A program made the translations under genes and the position numbers. This document shows positions 12,367 through 26,739 of a DNA stretch of 64,000 bases, one piece after another. This stretch comes from Acanthochromis polyacanthus (taxonomy: Eukaryota > Chordata > Actinopteri > Pomacentridae), in the NCBI RefSeq assembly GCF_021347895.1, contig NC_067124.1, positions 19,768,521-19,832,520 of the forward strand. Direction: 5' to 3'. The notes beneath the pieces were generated by a model, which did not search any database, had not been told where the DNA came from, and was given only the letters and a program-made list of their open reading frames with translations. How positions within the stretch are numbered: the stretch's first letter is position 1; each line of letters starts with the position of its first letter.

Positions 12367-15300
12367 ATGAAGCTTCTCCTTCTGCTGCTTGTGTTGAGGC
12401 TTGCAGGTAGATATTTGCCATGCTGTACCTGAAATAGAAGAAGTGAATATTAGAATAGCCATTTGTAGTCTCTCTTATCTTGTTACTGTGTTACAGGAGC
12501 TTTTCCCCTGGAGGACAAGGTCTGCCAGCCCCACTCCAGACCGTGGCAGGTCTATCTACATGGTGGAGGGCGGGAATGCAGTGGAGCTCTGATTGATAAA
12601 TGGTGGATAGTAACTTCCTTTGATTGTGCGCCCCAGTAAGTGAATGATTGCATCGAATGAAAACCTGCTCCCGATGTTAAATTCAAATCACCATGTATCG
12701 ACTGTCTGTCTAGTCAGAGTCATTCAGAGCATGATATTTAATGTAAAAAAGTGGCATTCATTTGGTTTGAGTTCTCCAAAATATCAACAATAAAAACACA
12801 TTTGGGCTTGAGTTAACTGTACTGAGGTACTTAATATAGCTTGCATTGTTCCAGTTCAATCAAGTATTATTTAAATCTACCTTTGTTGCATTTACTTCAC
12901 TTGCTGCACCATTCTCCACTATGGTGCACATGGTTAGCATGTTGTCCTCACTGTTGCCAGCATCATGGGGTTTGAATGTAGTGGTTGGATGAGGCCTTTC
13001 TGTGTGCAGGTCACATGTTCTCCCCGTGGTTGTGTAGTTTTTTTTTTTTTTTTGCTCCCACAGTCCAAAGAGATATAAAAGGTAATTTGATTGACGATTC
13101 CAACTTAGTCTGGATGGTTTGAATCTTAATTAGTTACTGTAGTCAGCTTTATAATTTTTGCTTTCCTTGATAGCCGGTATTAGAAAGGTTGAATATTTCT
13201 GACAATTTTCCGGGAATAAATTCTACTTACTTGAACCAGATCCATCAGCCTGCTGTTCACATCTGATTAAGGCTCATTCTTTCTCTGTTATGGATTTGTT
13301 TCTGCTTGAGGCCTGAGATGTGCGCCTAGCTTAATAAATTCAGTCCCGCTTCTGTCCTTTGCAGATCCTACAGCACCATTGCTTCTCTTGGGGAACATGA
13401 CAACACTGTGGAGGAGGGCACAGAGCAGCACATTTATATTGCTGACGTGATTTATCACAGCCCCTACCGCTCACCTCTACACAGCCTGGTCATGGGTCGT
13501 CTGGCTAAACCCGCCCAGTTTACGCAGTATGTTCAGCCCATTCCTCTGCCCAGTCGTTGCCCACAGCCTGGAGAGACCTGTTATGTCAGTGGCTGGGGCT
13601 CCACTATCCCAAATCAATGTAAGTGGATTTAAAGGTGTTACAGTGGCGTTTACACCTCATTAACTTGTCACCACACTAGAATTTAGTATAACTGCAGGAT
13701 AAGCCAGTGTACGTTAATCCACTCCTCAAATATTCTCTGTTGCACAAGATTCACTTCAGCTTTCCTGCACATATTAGCTAAAGGCCTCTGAAGTTGTATT
13801 ATGAACAAAGAGATCTTTATGATTTGGTAAATGTGTTTAATAACTTTCTTGCTGGGAGTTAGATGAGAACTACTGATGCAATCAACATGATACAATAATG
13901 TAATTAGTGACCCTATCCTTTGGATGGAGCAATGGTTAGACTCATGCAGACACCCTTTGTGTCTACGTGAATTAGCTGCTGACTGTAGTTTCACGTTCAG
14001 TGTTAAAGTATAAGGAAGATATCAGTCTTTTCTTTTGTGTCTCTCATTTGTAAAACCATGTTTGGAATCCTGTATTGTTAATGGACTCATTTATCAGTGC
14101 TTTGTTCTCATTCATTTACCACCAGCTTCTAGTATATTGTACATTACTGCACTCTGCAGTACAGTAGAAAGCTTTACGCCACCAGTGTCTTAGGTTTGTT
14201 ATTTAGAAGATTTAGACGGAAAGACTGATACTACTCTTGTATTTGTCCATTCAGTGTGAAGCTACATTCAGCAGTCAGTTAGCCTGGCTGACTGTAAAAT
14301 CTGGAAACAGAAGGAAACCTTGAGACTGGGTCTGTAATAAAATGCAGCTTACAGCAGAGCTAAAGCTTGATAATTAAAGATGCTATTTGGCATTTATCTA
14401 ATTCATACAGAAACCAAACTCTAAAAACAACAGTGGTTTTACATTAGTGATGAGTAGGACTGTTTGTTGAGCCCTTTTCAGACATGGGACATCTAATATA
14501 GATGGATTCATCCCTGTTAAAAGTGACAAGAATCCATCATTCAGACATAGACCACCTTTACATTAATATTCCTCACAGTTTAATTCTGACATAGCCACCA
14601 CAATGATGGAGAGGGAGTTATACATACTAGATTGGACAGCAAATGATGTACAAAACATATTAATGCAACTGCAAGCAAAAACCTGCATCTAAATTAAACT
14701 TAGCAAACTATCAAAATAAGTAAAAGCTTAGTTTATCTATGAGTTCCCAATACCACTCAGAATTTTGTCCATGGGTGATAATCTAACTACATTTTACCAG
14801 CAGTAAAATAAAAATATTCCAGTTGCTGCAATGCAGTTCAGGACCCGACTTCCCCTCCTAAGACCCAAGTGTTGGTTGGGCTTGCATTTTAGTTTTTTTT
14901 CTAGCTATTTGGGATAAGGAGTAACCAATAAATATAAGAATTGGATAATATCTAATACCTGATTATTATGTTTGTTACACTTACATTATTTTTTTTACTA
15001 GATTTACATTGTTATTGTTATTACTATTATTATTATTATTTGTAGTTGTAGTATTACTAATAGAAGTAGTAATATTAGTATTATTATTTGTATTAACAAT
15101 ACGCTCTTTTAGGGGAAAAAAAACAAAAACAAAAACAAAAACACGTCCACATATGAGGACGGCAGGTCTGAAGATGTTAAGGTAGGCCATGATGCATCAA
15201 ACGGTTTAATTGCAACTGATAAACTGTGAATCTGTGAGTGACAGCTCACCTATGTAAAGAAGAGAAAAGTGTGCGGTGTTACTGGCCATTAGATCCTGAT

Positions 15301-17327
15301 TTGGATTTATTCTGTCCCCATGTCAAGGCTAATTTATAATTTTAACTAAATAGTAGTTATCCATTATTCCACATGGACAAATGTGAGCAACTCTCTTGCC
15401 TTGAAAATTCAAATGGTTGGTTTGTATGGTAGCTGCATGATCCAGAGTACAGACTAGTATGGTACAGAGAGCAGAAAGACACAGTTTGAACACCTCTTCT
15501 TAGTTCACTTTGCTTTACAGCACCATATTACTTAGGCTACAACATGAAATGTTCATTAATATTAAATGTTACTGTGAAGAAACTAATAGCTTAGAATAAT
15601 GGTACTCCAAATAAGTCATGTAAGCTGTATTCAGTTTATTTATTTTTTGCAAAAACTTTAACAGGAGCTCAGGTTTCATTTTTTGCTTCCATCTGTTTGG
15701 AGGAATCCTTCCTCTTTTTTTTCTTTTTTTTTAAATCTACCTGCAGCATCAAAACAATTACAGGATCCATATAAGAGACTCCAATGCATATGGTTACATA
15801 CATTTACAAGCAGCAACAGTCACTTCATTTTTAATATTTTTTCTATTATTATCTATTTATTTATTCTAAAATAATTACTTATAAATTATCCTTGACATAG
15901 AGACAGGATCAGTGAGGATGGAACAGCAAGTAACACTGTGTACTTTTCTGTCACTTCAGATATGCGAGTTGTGTCTGAATGACAAAAGGGGCTTATTCAG
16001 ACATGAAGCTAACATGTTCAGTTCTCTTCAAATTAACAGAGAGCAGTGCACATCATCACATTAGGCAGAGAGACCTCCTGGAGTCTCATTGTCACTTCAA
16101 AGGTCTTTTCCCATCTACTAATATCAAATGCAGCTGCAGCTTTCCAGATGAACAACTCCTGCCTTAATACTGGTTGTTTCCTAAATGCATCTTAGTAATT
16201 TGACACCAGAAGACAAGTAGCACCAAGCCCTTGACGGCACTTAACCAGAAACATTGACCTAATGGGGGAAAAATACAGAATGCAGCACTGATACTTTTAT
16301 CTTGCGCCCATGACTCAGGGATGTGTGTTGGATTTATCAGCAGGTAGGAATGATATAAAGCTCATCAACATTCTGGGCACTGCAGCTCTAACAAGGCATG
16401 AACATTCTATTTTGATTCTTTAATCAGAGGAATTTAATAGCTTGCCAAAATGCCCAGTCAGTGATCAGGACTAATTAAAAGAGGTAGACCTTGAAAATAG
16501 TATTTGCTCAAGGTTCAGACCTTACGTTCCAGTGCAAGAAGAGGCAGTGCATAAAAATGGGAAGTAATTCATAGATCCTCTGAGGAGAAGGAAAGAAGCT
16601 TTTGTAAAATAATTTTTAAAAATAAGAGGGAGACTGACAAGTGAAGGGACAGACGATATCACAACTACAAAACTTTGTCATGTTCACCTCGTTAGAAATT
16701 TCGATTTAAAGCCTAAATGATTTAAAGAACTTAGTTTGAAAGAATTACTAGAGTGATAACCTCCCTCCTTCCTCTTTGAAACAGATGGGCCTTCTCAGCG
16801 CCTGAACTGTATAACTGTGCCTATTGTGGATGATCAGACTTGCATCAACAGTTTCCCTGATTATCTGTACTGGAGCCTTGGTATGATCTGTGCCGGACAA
16901 GAAAACACGGATAACTGCATGGTGAGCATGAACCTAAAGACATTTCAGATTAAACTGCTGCAGGTCTTACCTCTTCTTTGTTAGTCTACTTGGTCATTTG
17001 TGTCTCGGCCCTGCCATCCTTCCTGTGTCATTGCATTTTCAATACATGACAACAGTCTTGTATTTGCTCCTTTCTCTCTAGTATGACAGTGGCAGTGTGA
17101 TGGTGTGTGATGGCCAACTGCAAGGTGTGCAATGGTTCAGACATGGCTGCAGCAACCCAGCTGACCCCACCGTCTACACCAAGCTGTGCAAGTACAACGA
17201 CTGGATCAACAGTGTGATGGACCAGTACTCTGGTGCTCTGCCAACGGAAACCACTACACGGGCGACGACAACGATGACAACGATGACAACGATGACGACG
17301 AAAACCACTCAACGGATGATGAGATGA
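12367..17327 (+). CDS. Inactive trypsin-fold protein (serine pseudoprotease) with Thr-rich tail
   Basis: Secreted trypsin-family protein without a working active site; its role is unknown. Coding exons are 12367-12406, 12497-12635, 13365-13618, 16785-16921 and 17082-17327, with GT-AG borders and matching phases, the five-exon layout of trypsinogens. It gives 271 residues. Signal peptide about 1-15. The propeptide-like LEDK runs straight into VCQPHSRPWQVYL, so the IVGG activation cleavage site is absent. The His57 position is Asp56 (VTSFDC), the Asp102 position is Ser100, and GDSGG is replaced by YDSGS (191-195): Ser195 is kept, but Gly193 of the oxyanion hole is Tyr. The S1 Asp189 is kept (D187). 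Twelve cysteines remain, as expected for six disulfides. After the last helix comes a tail rich in Thr (about 245-266: TTTRATTTMTTMTTMTTKTT). Relatives may include fish trypsinogen-like proteins; I cannot name an exact orthologue. Intact splice sites, frame, TATA and poly(A) signal argue that it is a real gene. Confidence 0.85.
12925..13110 (+). repeat. Diverged tRNA-headed SINE fragment in intron 2 of the trypsin-like gene
   Basis: 'catggttagcatgttg' resembles a tRNA A box and 'gggtttgaatg' a B box; 'cctttctgtgtgcaggtcacatgttctccccgtgg' continues into the body of the same repeat family as 28691-29034. A T-run interrupts it at about 13036-13051. Confidence 0.55.
15003..15100. repeat. (ATT)n-rich microsatellite in intron 3 of the trypsin-like gene
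   Basis: Imperfect runs of TTA/ATT and GTA triplets within the 3.2-kb third intron. Confidence 0.7.
17263..17300 (+). repeat. In-frame 9-bp minisatellite coding for the Thr-rich tail
   Basis: The unit ACGATGACA occurs three times in succession and is framed by ACG/ACA codons, encoding Thr-Met-Thr units. It lies entirely inside the last coding exon of the trypsin-like gene. Confidence 0.85.
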
Positions 17328-17505
17328 AGCAGCAGAGAGACACATTTAACCACAGATAAAGTGGAAATACTACTGTATACAATGCTCTGGACTGCTGTGG
17401 GCTAAGATCAGTTACTTCCTTCTTGCAATGAATGCTGTTGTATTTGAGTTGAACTTATATCATAGACTAGGCTAAGACTCTCAAAGACAACTTCTACTTA
17501 TATGA

Positions 17506-17511
17506 AATAAA
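17506..17511 (+). terminator. Poly(A) signal of the trypsin-like gene
   Basis: AATAAA 179 nt after the stop codon in the sense of the gene; a second AATAAA follows near 17562. Confidence 0.65.
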
Positions 17512-17599
17512 TCAAGCATTGCAAGCTTTATTCAATCTCAAATATTTTGACAGAAAACAATTAATAAATGTTGAAAATATATATTCATGTGTTCGTATT

Positions 17600-20500
17600 T
17601 TTGTCCTAGGGCATACTTTACAATTTTTTCCACAGCTGGCTAACAGCTCCTGCTGCCCAGCTCAGATTTAGCTCACTTCAAGAACATAACTTTACACAGC
17701 GTTTGTCAATGTGACAATGAAAGGGAAATACACGACAGCAAATATTTGCTTTGTTACAACGAGTTCAACAACACAACTTGTAAATCTTGGTTACAACATG
17801 AGTGATATTTTTTCAAATTAAAATGTGAGGCAGGCTGATGGTCTAAAAAATAATCAATGTCATCAATATATTGGCAAAGGATCAAATGACTCAAAGTCAC
17901 ACAGAGAATTAGCACCCTGCACTGAAATACCTCTGAACTAAACAGAGTACCTAGACTCTTAACTTTATCTCTCTTTTCTGATTAGTGTTGTTTTTAATTG
18001 CAACAAGCAGCTGTTCAGGAAAAAGATCTGGTAAACCAACTATACATCACTTACCCAGTACCAAACAACAGGCAGGCACATTTTCATGACGAACTTATAA
18101 TATATAATATAGAAGAGATACTGTTGCGTACATCTGTCAGGTGAACAGAAACACAATTATATATGATTTATTAAGTAGCTCCATTTGCTGAATGTGTCCC
18201 CAACAGCCAAAAAGATCAGTTAATGCATGCTTACTAATTTGGAAAGTTTTTTTTTTTGTCATATTATGCTACTTGGTTAACTAAGATAATGTCAGTAACA
18301 GCAAGCTGACTTTAATATTTCACATGGGTACTTGTCATTTGGCAAATAATGTGCACTTTTGTAATGGAACTCTTATTTTTTTTAATATGGTTTGTTGTTA
18401 TATAAAACAGAGAGAGCTGAGAAATGAGGCGCATCCTGGAATTTAACATCTTGTCCTGCAAATGCAACCACAGAAGATGCAATAACAACAGCTAGCACCA
18501 CTAGATGGGGGTAAAGCCCAACAATACAAACTGTGAGAGAGACATTTACAGAAAGTGAGTGAGAGAGAAAGACAAAGAGAGAGAGAGATCACAGTGTGGA
18601 CAGGTGACCTAAATCTTACATTCTTTCCGAGATTTTGTCTGAACTCTGCTCTGAGATCTAAGCTCAGATGTTCACGAAAATATGCTACGGCAATAAACAC
18701 ATGGGTGAAATCTGACATTACAGAGACACACTGAATACAAAGGATCTAGAGAGCACATGGGAGAGTTAGAAGCACACACACAAGCACTTACACGCAAACA
18801 CAGACACAAGTACATACAAAGAAAATCAAACACACACACACACACACACACACACCCGCGCACACACTTACATGTAAAGTGACTGACAGCTGTGTCCATA
18901 ATCACCCAGGCAATTGAACATAGGGGCCACTCTGCCATCTGTTCTCAACATTTCTCTCCCATTCCTCACCCCTGTTCCTCCTCTTTTCCCACCTCAGCAG
19001 GAAACAGACGGCAAACTGAGGGGCTGACTTTGGTAGCCGGGATGTCACTTTAGAAAGCAGCGTGATATTAATTGTTATGGGTTTTTGAATCTACTGTTTG
19101 TGTTTGTTTATTCTTGCAATTTGGGTGGCCATTTTTCACAATGCCGGGGGATTTCACTGAAACCAATTCATTGAAGTCACTGTGTCAGTAGTTACTACCT
19201 TTTATAATATAAGGCAAGATAACGTACCATAAGCCTGAAATCTTATAGGATTGTCCCTTAAGTATTTACTTTTTCTCTTTCTCCTAAATTATCTGCAGTC
19301 TGTAAGCTTGTAGTTTATCTCCCTCTGAAGGGCGTGGTCAGTTTACCAGTCTGATTGGGAGATCTAAAGCATCTCCGAAGTAATTGCTGGCTTAACCCTA
19401 GACATGTCATGAACAGTTTAATCAGTCAACATCATGGAGGAGCATTTCCACTGTGCGACTGCAGGCTACCAATTTCTTGTCTAAAAAATTCAGACTGCTG
19501 GGGTTTTGTAAGTGGCAAGCTTAAGGAATCTATCCTGTCAACCTTTGGGGGTGAGGGTTTCCAAATCATTATTGTTCTGTAGAAATGGGTTCTGGATTAA
19601 ACATGACCGGATTATTCCAATAGTAAAATTAGCTCATGCGTAGCATAGCATAGTTTTAGAGTGTTTTAGCAAAATCATAGGTCAGTTAGTGTGCTCAAAC
19701 TGCAGCCAGTGTGAATTATCTTATCCTATCTTGTCTCATTCTAGCAAATGAACAACAGTGTAGAGTTACATCTACTCCATTTTATGCCAGGAAGGGATTA
19801 TTTTCAAGGCAAAACTTCACTTTCATACTTAGATGTGTTTTTAGGCTTGAATCCCAAACAGAGTGGGACTTTAAATGTAGTAGGTCCACAAGTAAAATGG
19901 GAAATGCCTAACCATGTTAAAAATATACAAATCATGAAGAATTACAAGAGCAGCCAGCCAAAAACAAAGCATGCCTGAGAGAGCCCAGGATTTACTATTT
20001 AAGGGCTCGAGTAACCTCTGGGAAAGTACTTCCTTTAAATCACTCTGATGTAAAGCTCTAGTAGAGTAGGTATGATGTGCCTGAAATATGTTGGTAGATA
20101 AGCACCAGTGGCCTTTAAGGTCTTGATATCCACATTTTTATCCAGTACTTAACAGGACTAAGAGTCTACAGCCACAATAGTTACTCTGTGAGGATCTATC
20201 TAGACATCATGGTATTTTTTAAATGTTTACTGTGCTTGCCTCCTCCATCACAAAAACTAATTCAAGAGGGATCTTGTACATCTGTACCAAATGTCATGAC
20301 ATTCAACTGAGACTGTTCAGTACCAAACTTGTTGGCCATATGGTGATGCTGGATGAAAAAACAAGGGATCACCAAAGACATCAGGATACAGCCTCAAGGC
20401 ACCGTAAATGACTACAAAAATAGAAGCCATTCATCCAATCTACCTGTTTAGTAGCATCAGTAGTAGACACTGACCAACATTGCTATTCCTGTGCCTAAAA

Positions 20501-23500
20501 CCTAAGTTGTCACTTGTCATCTTCACAACCCTCTCTCACTATGTCTTTTTATAGTATCTCCAAAGTATGTCTCAATCTTCGAGGCTTGAAAAATACTAAG
20601 AAAAAATTCCCTTGTACTCCTGGTATAAATAACTTTATCAGCAAGGCCATGTGTTGTCTAGAAACACAGAGGTCAGATGCACTTTCCTAAGCTATCATTC
20701 CAAATTTAACATATATGGATGACTGTGGATTTGTCTCCCTTAGCCCAGTCAGCTATATGCTTACGTTTATTAATGGTTAGCCATCACTCCTTTCCCTCCC
20801 ACTGCACTCCCTGGAACTAACATACTATAAATTATTTCCTAGTTTATAAAGGTCCTCCCTTCCATCTCTTTTGGCTTTCATAACTAAGGTATGCACGTCT
20901 GGCCCACATTGAAAACAAATATCACCCTCAATTGCCCAAACACCATGGTACAAACTGATTAATGAGGGAATTAAAATTAATGATGCTCCATAGAGGAAAT
21001 TTTTTTTCCTGGGGTGTGACAGAGCTTATCAGTGGTGGGTACAATATCTGTAGTGTAAACGCAAGCCTTCTCCCTCCCTTTTCCCCATCTCCCTCCATCG
21101 CTCTGTTTCCCTGGCAAACTGTCACCATCACTCATCGCCGGCTAACATTCCCAGCATTCCCCCATGGCACCTGGCTCATGAGAGAGGAAAAGTGGTGAAC
21201 ACGCCACACTCGAACACGCATTCGCAAACTGACAAAAAAAATGCCCACCGCACACACATTTTCACATTCGCATTCCACCATCATATATTTTTTCTTCCTA
21301 AAAACTGACAGGTATTCTTCACAAAGATGGAAATGAATACGGTAACCTGACTTACATCAGCACCACCCTGTGCCTGTGTGTGCTTCCTGAACACTAGGCT
21401 AATGGCTTATTGCAAACAGCACAGGCCAATTCAGTCAGTCTGGATCTCCCCCTGCCTCCCATTGAGACTTGCAGCTCATCAGGGGGTATAATTAGTCTGA
21501 AGAGCTTTAATGATACCATCCTAATAGCTACAAAAGCACAATGAGAGGCAGGAGTGTCTATATGTGTGTGTGCATGCATATGTGTGTGTGTGTTTGTATA
21601 CATGCATGTATGAGTTCTGGTGTGTGGAAAAGTGTGAGATGTGCTTTGAAAAGGGGATGAGCATGGGAATAAGAAAAAAATTGATTTGTTAATGCATGTG
21701 TTTATGAGAGTGTATGTGGACAGTGATAACATGGAAGGTGATGGGATGATGCATGTTTTGTCTGTCGGCTCCAACCCACACATGCACAGACACACAAACA
21801 AAGTTCCCTCACTTGGCCTTCTCCCACTTCCTCTGTTATTGTTAGCATTACAGTGGAGCAGTGAGCTCACTCATGGCTTCTGCAAAGCACAACACTGACA
21901 CACAAAACCAATGAAATGGTGTGTGTGTGTGGGTTTGACAGACAGAAAGATATAGCGGTGGGGGTGGTATTATGTATTCATATTGGAAACTGCTGTGAAT
22001 ATAAATGAGCATGAGCACTTTGCTGGACACAAGCAGCTGGAAAATGCAAACTGCACTACATTACCATGAGTAAATATATATATAAACTAGGATACAATAA
22101 CGGGGGCATTGCATGTGATATGGCTAATCTTTTAAGCACAGCATCATTTTTAATTTATGTGAATGTGTTTTTTCTTAAAAACCCAAGGTTTGTTATTAAA
22201 GATCTGTGAGTTCACAAAACTGTTTAACTGCAAACTGTTTTCTATAAAGTAAAATCAATGCAACCGATTCCAAAAGCATAGCAAATTCTGTCCTAATTAC
22301 TATGAGTATGAAAAGCATAAAAGACCATAACACAGACAGTCCAAGAAATGAAATTTAACTGTCTCCAAAATGCATCTAGAGAATAAAACTTCTCATCAAT
22401 GCAGGTATGGATTTCTTTCAGAAAAGCAACAGACCAATTCTTCCAAAAATAATCAAATTAAATATGCAAGGAAAACTTAGTTCTTCCTAAATGTAACATA
22501 CCAGACAAATTATTTAGCCAGTGCTGCACTGAACAGACTTAAGATGATTTCCAATACTGGAGCTTCTTTGCTACTGTCAGGCAGCAAGTATAAATAAAAA
22601 GGTACACAGTGCCTCTAAATTTCTCAAAACATTTCAGAATTTGATCATGTCGCACTATTGTGCAATTTCTGAAGAGATTTCAGAATAATTCCTACACTGA
22701 AGTAAAAATTCAAGGGCAAATACAGCCTGAAAATAATTTTGTGTCACAAAAACACCTTTTCTATAGACAGAGAGAGGACAGAGGGAAGCAACAAACAATA
22801 TTAGTGTGTTTGAGGCTACAATCATCACATGCAGTAATGGAACTGCATCAAATGATGTTGAAATGTTTGGGTATATCAGATATGGAAGGAAGAGATCGCA
22901 CTGCAGTCTAATAATACATTAGTACTGATGGTGCGATGCTGAAGTAGATCACATACATTGTCAGTAATGGTTCTCTCAGATAAAGGCCACAGCTACAAAG
23001 AGGTAAACCCCACAGGGACTCCATTTGGCTTTCCTTGCAATCATTGCACACTTCTCTAAAAACACCATATTGGGCGCTGTTGCCATGGATACATGCCAAT
23101 TCATTCCTCCTTTTCAGGCTTTTGTTTTTCCAATCAATCTTTCTATTTCTGAAAAGTCTGTTAACAACTACAACTACAGCAGCTACTGCTCCATACCAGA
23201 GCATGTTGTTTCCTGAGTGTAAGCATGTCTTGAAGTGTCTTTGAAAATGTGCCTGTATGTCAGGAATGCAGCAAGAAAGCTTCGCCTGGGGGCACACTAT
23301 ACTTTAGGGAAACAGAAAAATAACATCCAGTGATACAAAACACATAGATCCACACTGTGTAATGCTGCTAACAGCTGCTCACCACTGTGATCAGTCAGTT
23401 TATAATGCATATGTTAGCTTTTACACACAAAGGCACACAAACTTTGTCACACTCACAACCCCAAGCAGAGGAAGCTGTACCGTCTCTACCACCAGTTAGG

Positions 23501-24800
23501 CCTGTCAAAGTCCCCTGAGCAAAGCTGGGACTCATTGATAGGCCTTCACACAAGAGGGAGAAGGCGACTCATATATCACTGCAAACTTGGAAAGTCCCTG
23601 CCTGCAGAAAAAAATGTCACCCACAGAAGCCTGGAAATGCCACAAATTGTTTTACTTTTCTCAGAGTTAATAAAAGAAATGCTGGGCGAATGGTTTGCCG
23701 ATCACAGTTTATTTTACCTCAGTCTGTCTGTTGCCTAGTATCTTCATGCCTGAGAAACATAAATAATAAAACATATGTGTTTTTTTCTAAAACAAAATGT
23801 CTTAACTGTACCGTACAATATTCTGCCTTCACAAAAGTAAAACATATAGGAAAATTTGGTTTTGTCACTGAGAACTGTGTTGAAATTCAATGACCAGACA
23901 CAGCTTGTCTAAATGGAAGAGAGGGACGTGGTTTAAATAATTTACAAAAAGCCCCACAAACATACCAGATAAGCTGCTGCAAAACATCACGCACAGAATA
24001 TAAAACAGCAGGTTCCACATGTTTAAGCTGATTCAAAGCTTTGTTGTAATGAAAAATCTAGCCTTGTGACTGATTAATGATAAACAAACATTGATGATCC
24101 TGAACAGGACAATGTAGGTTTAGCAGATTTTTTTGAAAAGACGGCAAAAAACTGTTTGTTATAAAGAAATTTTGACTAAGAAAAAGAGTTCAGCTGCACC
24201 TCAAGAGAGAGTGTTATCTAACACATTTCCTGTTATGTATGAACCTTTAGACAGAATGACATTGACAGTCTTTAATTTGCACATTATCAGTGTTTTGCAC
24301 ATGCAACGGAGCATGTGTTAAACTGGACTGGCTTTTCCCCCTGTGCTTTTATGGTACTACTGAAAACTGTCAATTTATTTGAAATAAACTGCTGTGGCTA
24401 CAAAAGTAAAATGCATCATTTCCTGTGCAGTAAAGGGAAGAACTTGCCTGAAGGCTAAAACAGCAAATGTAAATGTATTTTTTTCTTGGTGTAGTCATAG
24501 ATTGAATCAATTTCGCACTGCATATTTTTCCAATAGAGAAAAAGCAGCAAAACTAATACAGATTTTTAGGGCCAGTGTTACAAATGAGTATTTTGAAAGA
24601 TACATTTGAAGAGAGCACTTTGAATTAGAATTATGGCTGAACAATGTCCCTTCATGTGACATCGACTGTCTTCTTTCTGTGCATAACAACCAACCTTTGA
24701 AATGTAATACCTAACTGTTGCTCTCACCCTGTATGGCAAAGGTCGAGTGGCCAAAGGCATTGTCTTGGTGGCAGTTCTGCAAATTATTCTTCCACATGAA
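17600..24800. other. Intergenic stretch with microsatellites, no gene seen
   Basis: No exon chain was found on either strand. The stretch has a GA-rich patch (18557-18590), a (CA)n tract (18831-18855) and TG-rich patches near 21560-21600. Other open frames are short, and several are translations of simple repeats. Confidence 0.45.
18831..18855. repeat. (CA)n microsatellite
   Basis: Uninterrupted CA dinucleotide run followed by 'cccgcgcacacac'. Confidence 0.9.
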
Positions 24801-24811
24801 GCATATACACG

Positions 24812-24812
<1 letters not shown>

Positions 24813-24889
<77 letters not shown>
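24813..24889. repeat. (AC)n microsatellite, 77 bp
   Basis: Uninterrupted AC dinucleotide run. Apparent open frames across it on both strands are artefacts of the repeat. Confidence 0.95.
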
Positions 24890-24891
<2 letters not shown>

Positions 24892-25095
24892 TGAGGCTGG
24901 GATGTAGAGCACATTTAGATGTTGAGCAATTAGTCAGGAATGTGAGCCCCTCCAACCCCACCCGGCATGTGGGTCAAAAATGAAGCTCAGCCTCATACAT
25001 CTTTTCAGACTGTTCCGGTTGAAGCAGCTTCATACAGTACAGAGGTCAATACTGTGACCAGAGAGTGAAGGAAGGAAACACATCCTGTACATTTA

Positions 25096-26718
<1,623 letters not shown>

Positions 26719-26739
26719 TATATAGTGTGCATATGAACC

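Noticed and set aside
17250..17327. Calling the trypsin-like gene an antifreeze glycoprotein gene
   Set aside because: The tail has Thr-Met-Thr units, no Thr-Ala-Ala repeats and no spacer cleavage sites, and the protease fold is kept. Only an analogy is justified.
24578..24983. Poly-Thr/His and poly-Cys/Val open frames
   Set aside because: They are translations of the (AC)n tract on both strands.
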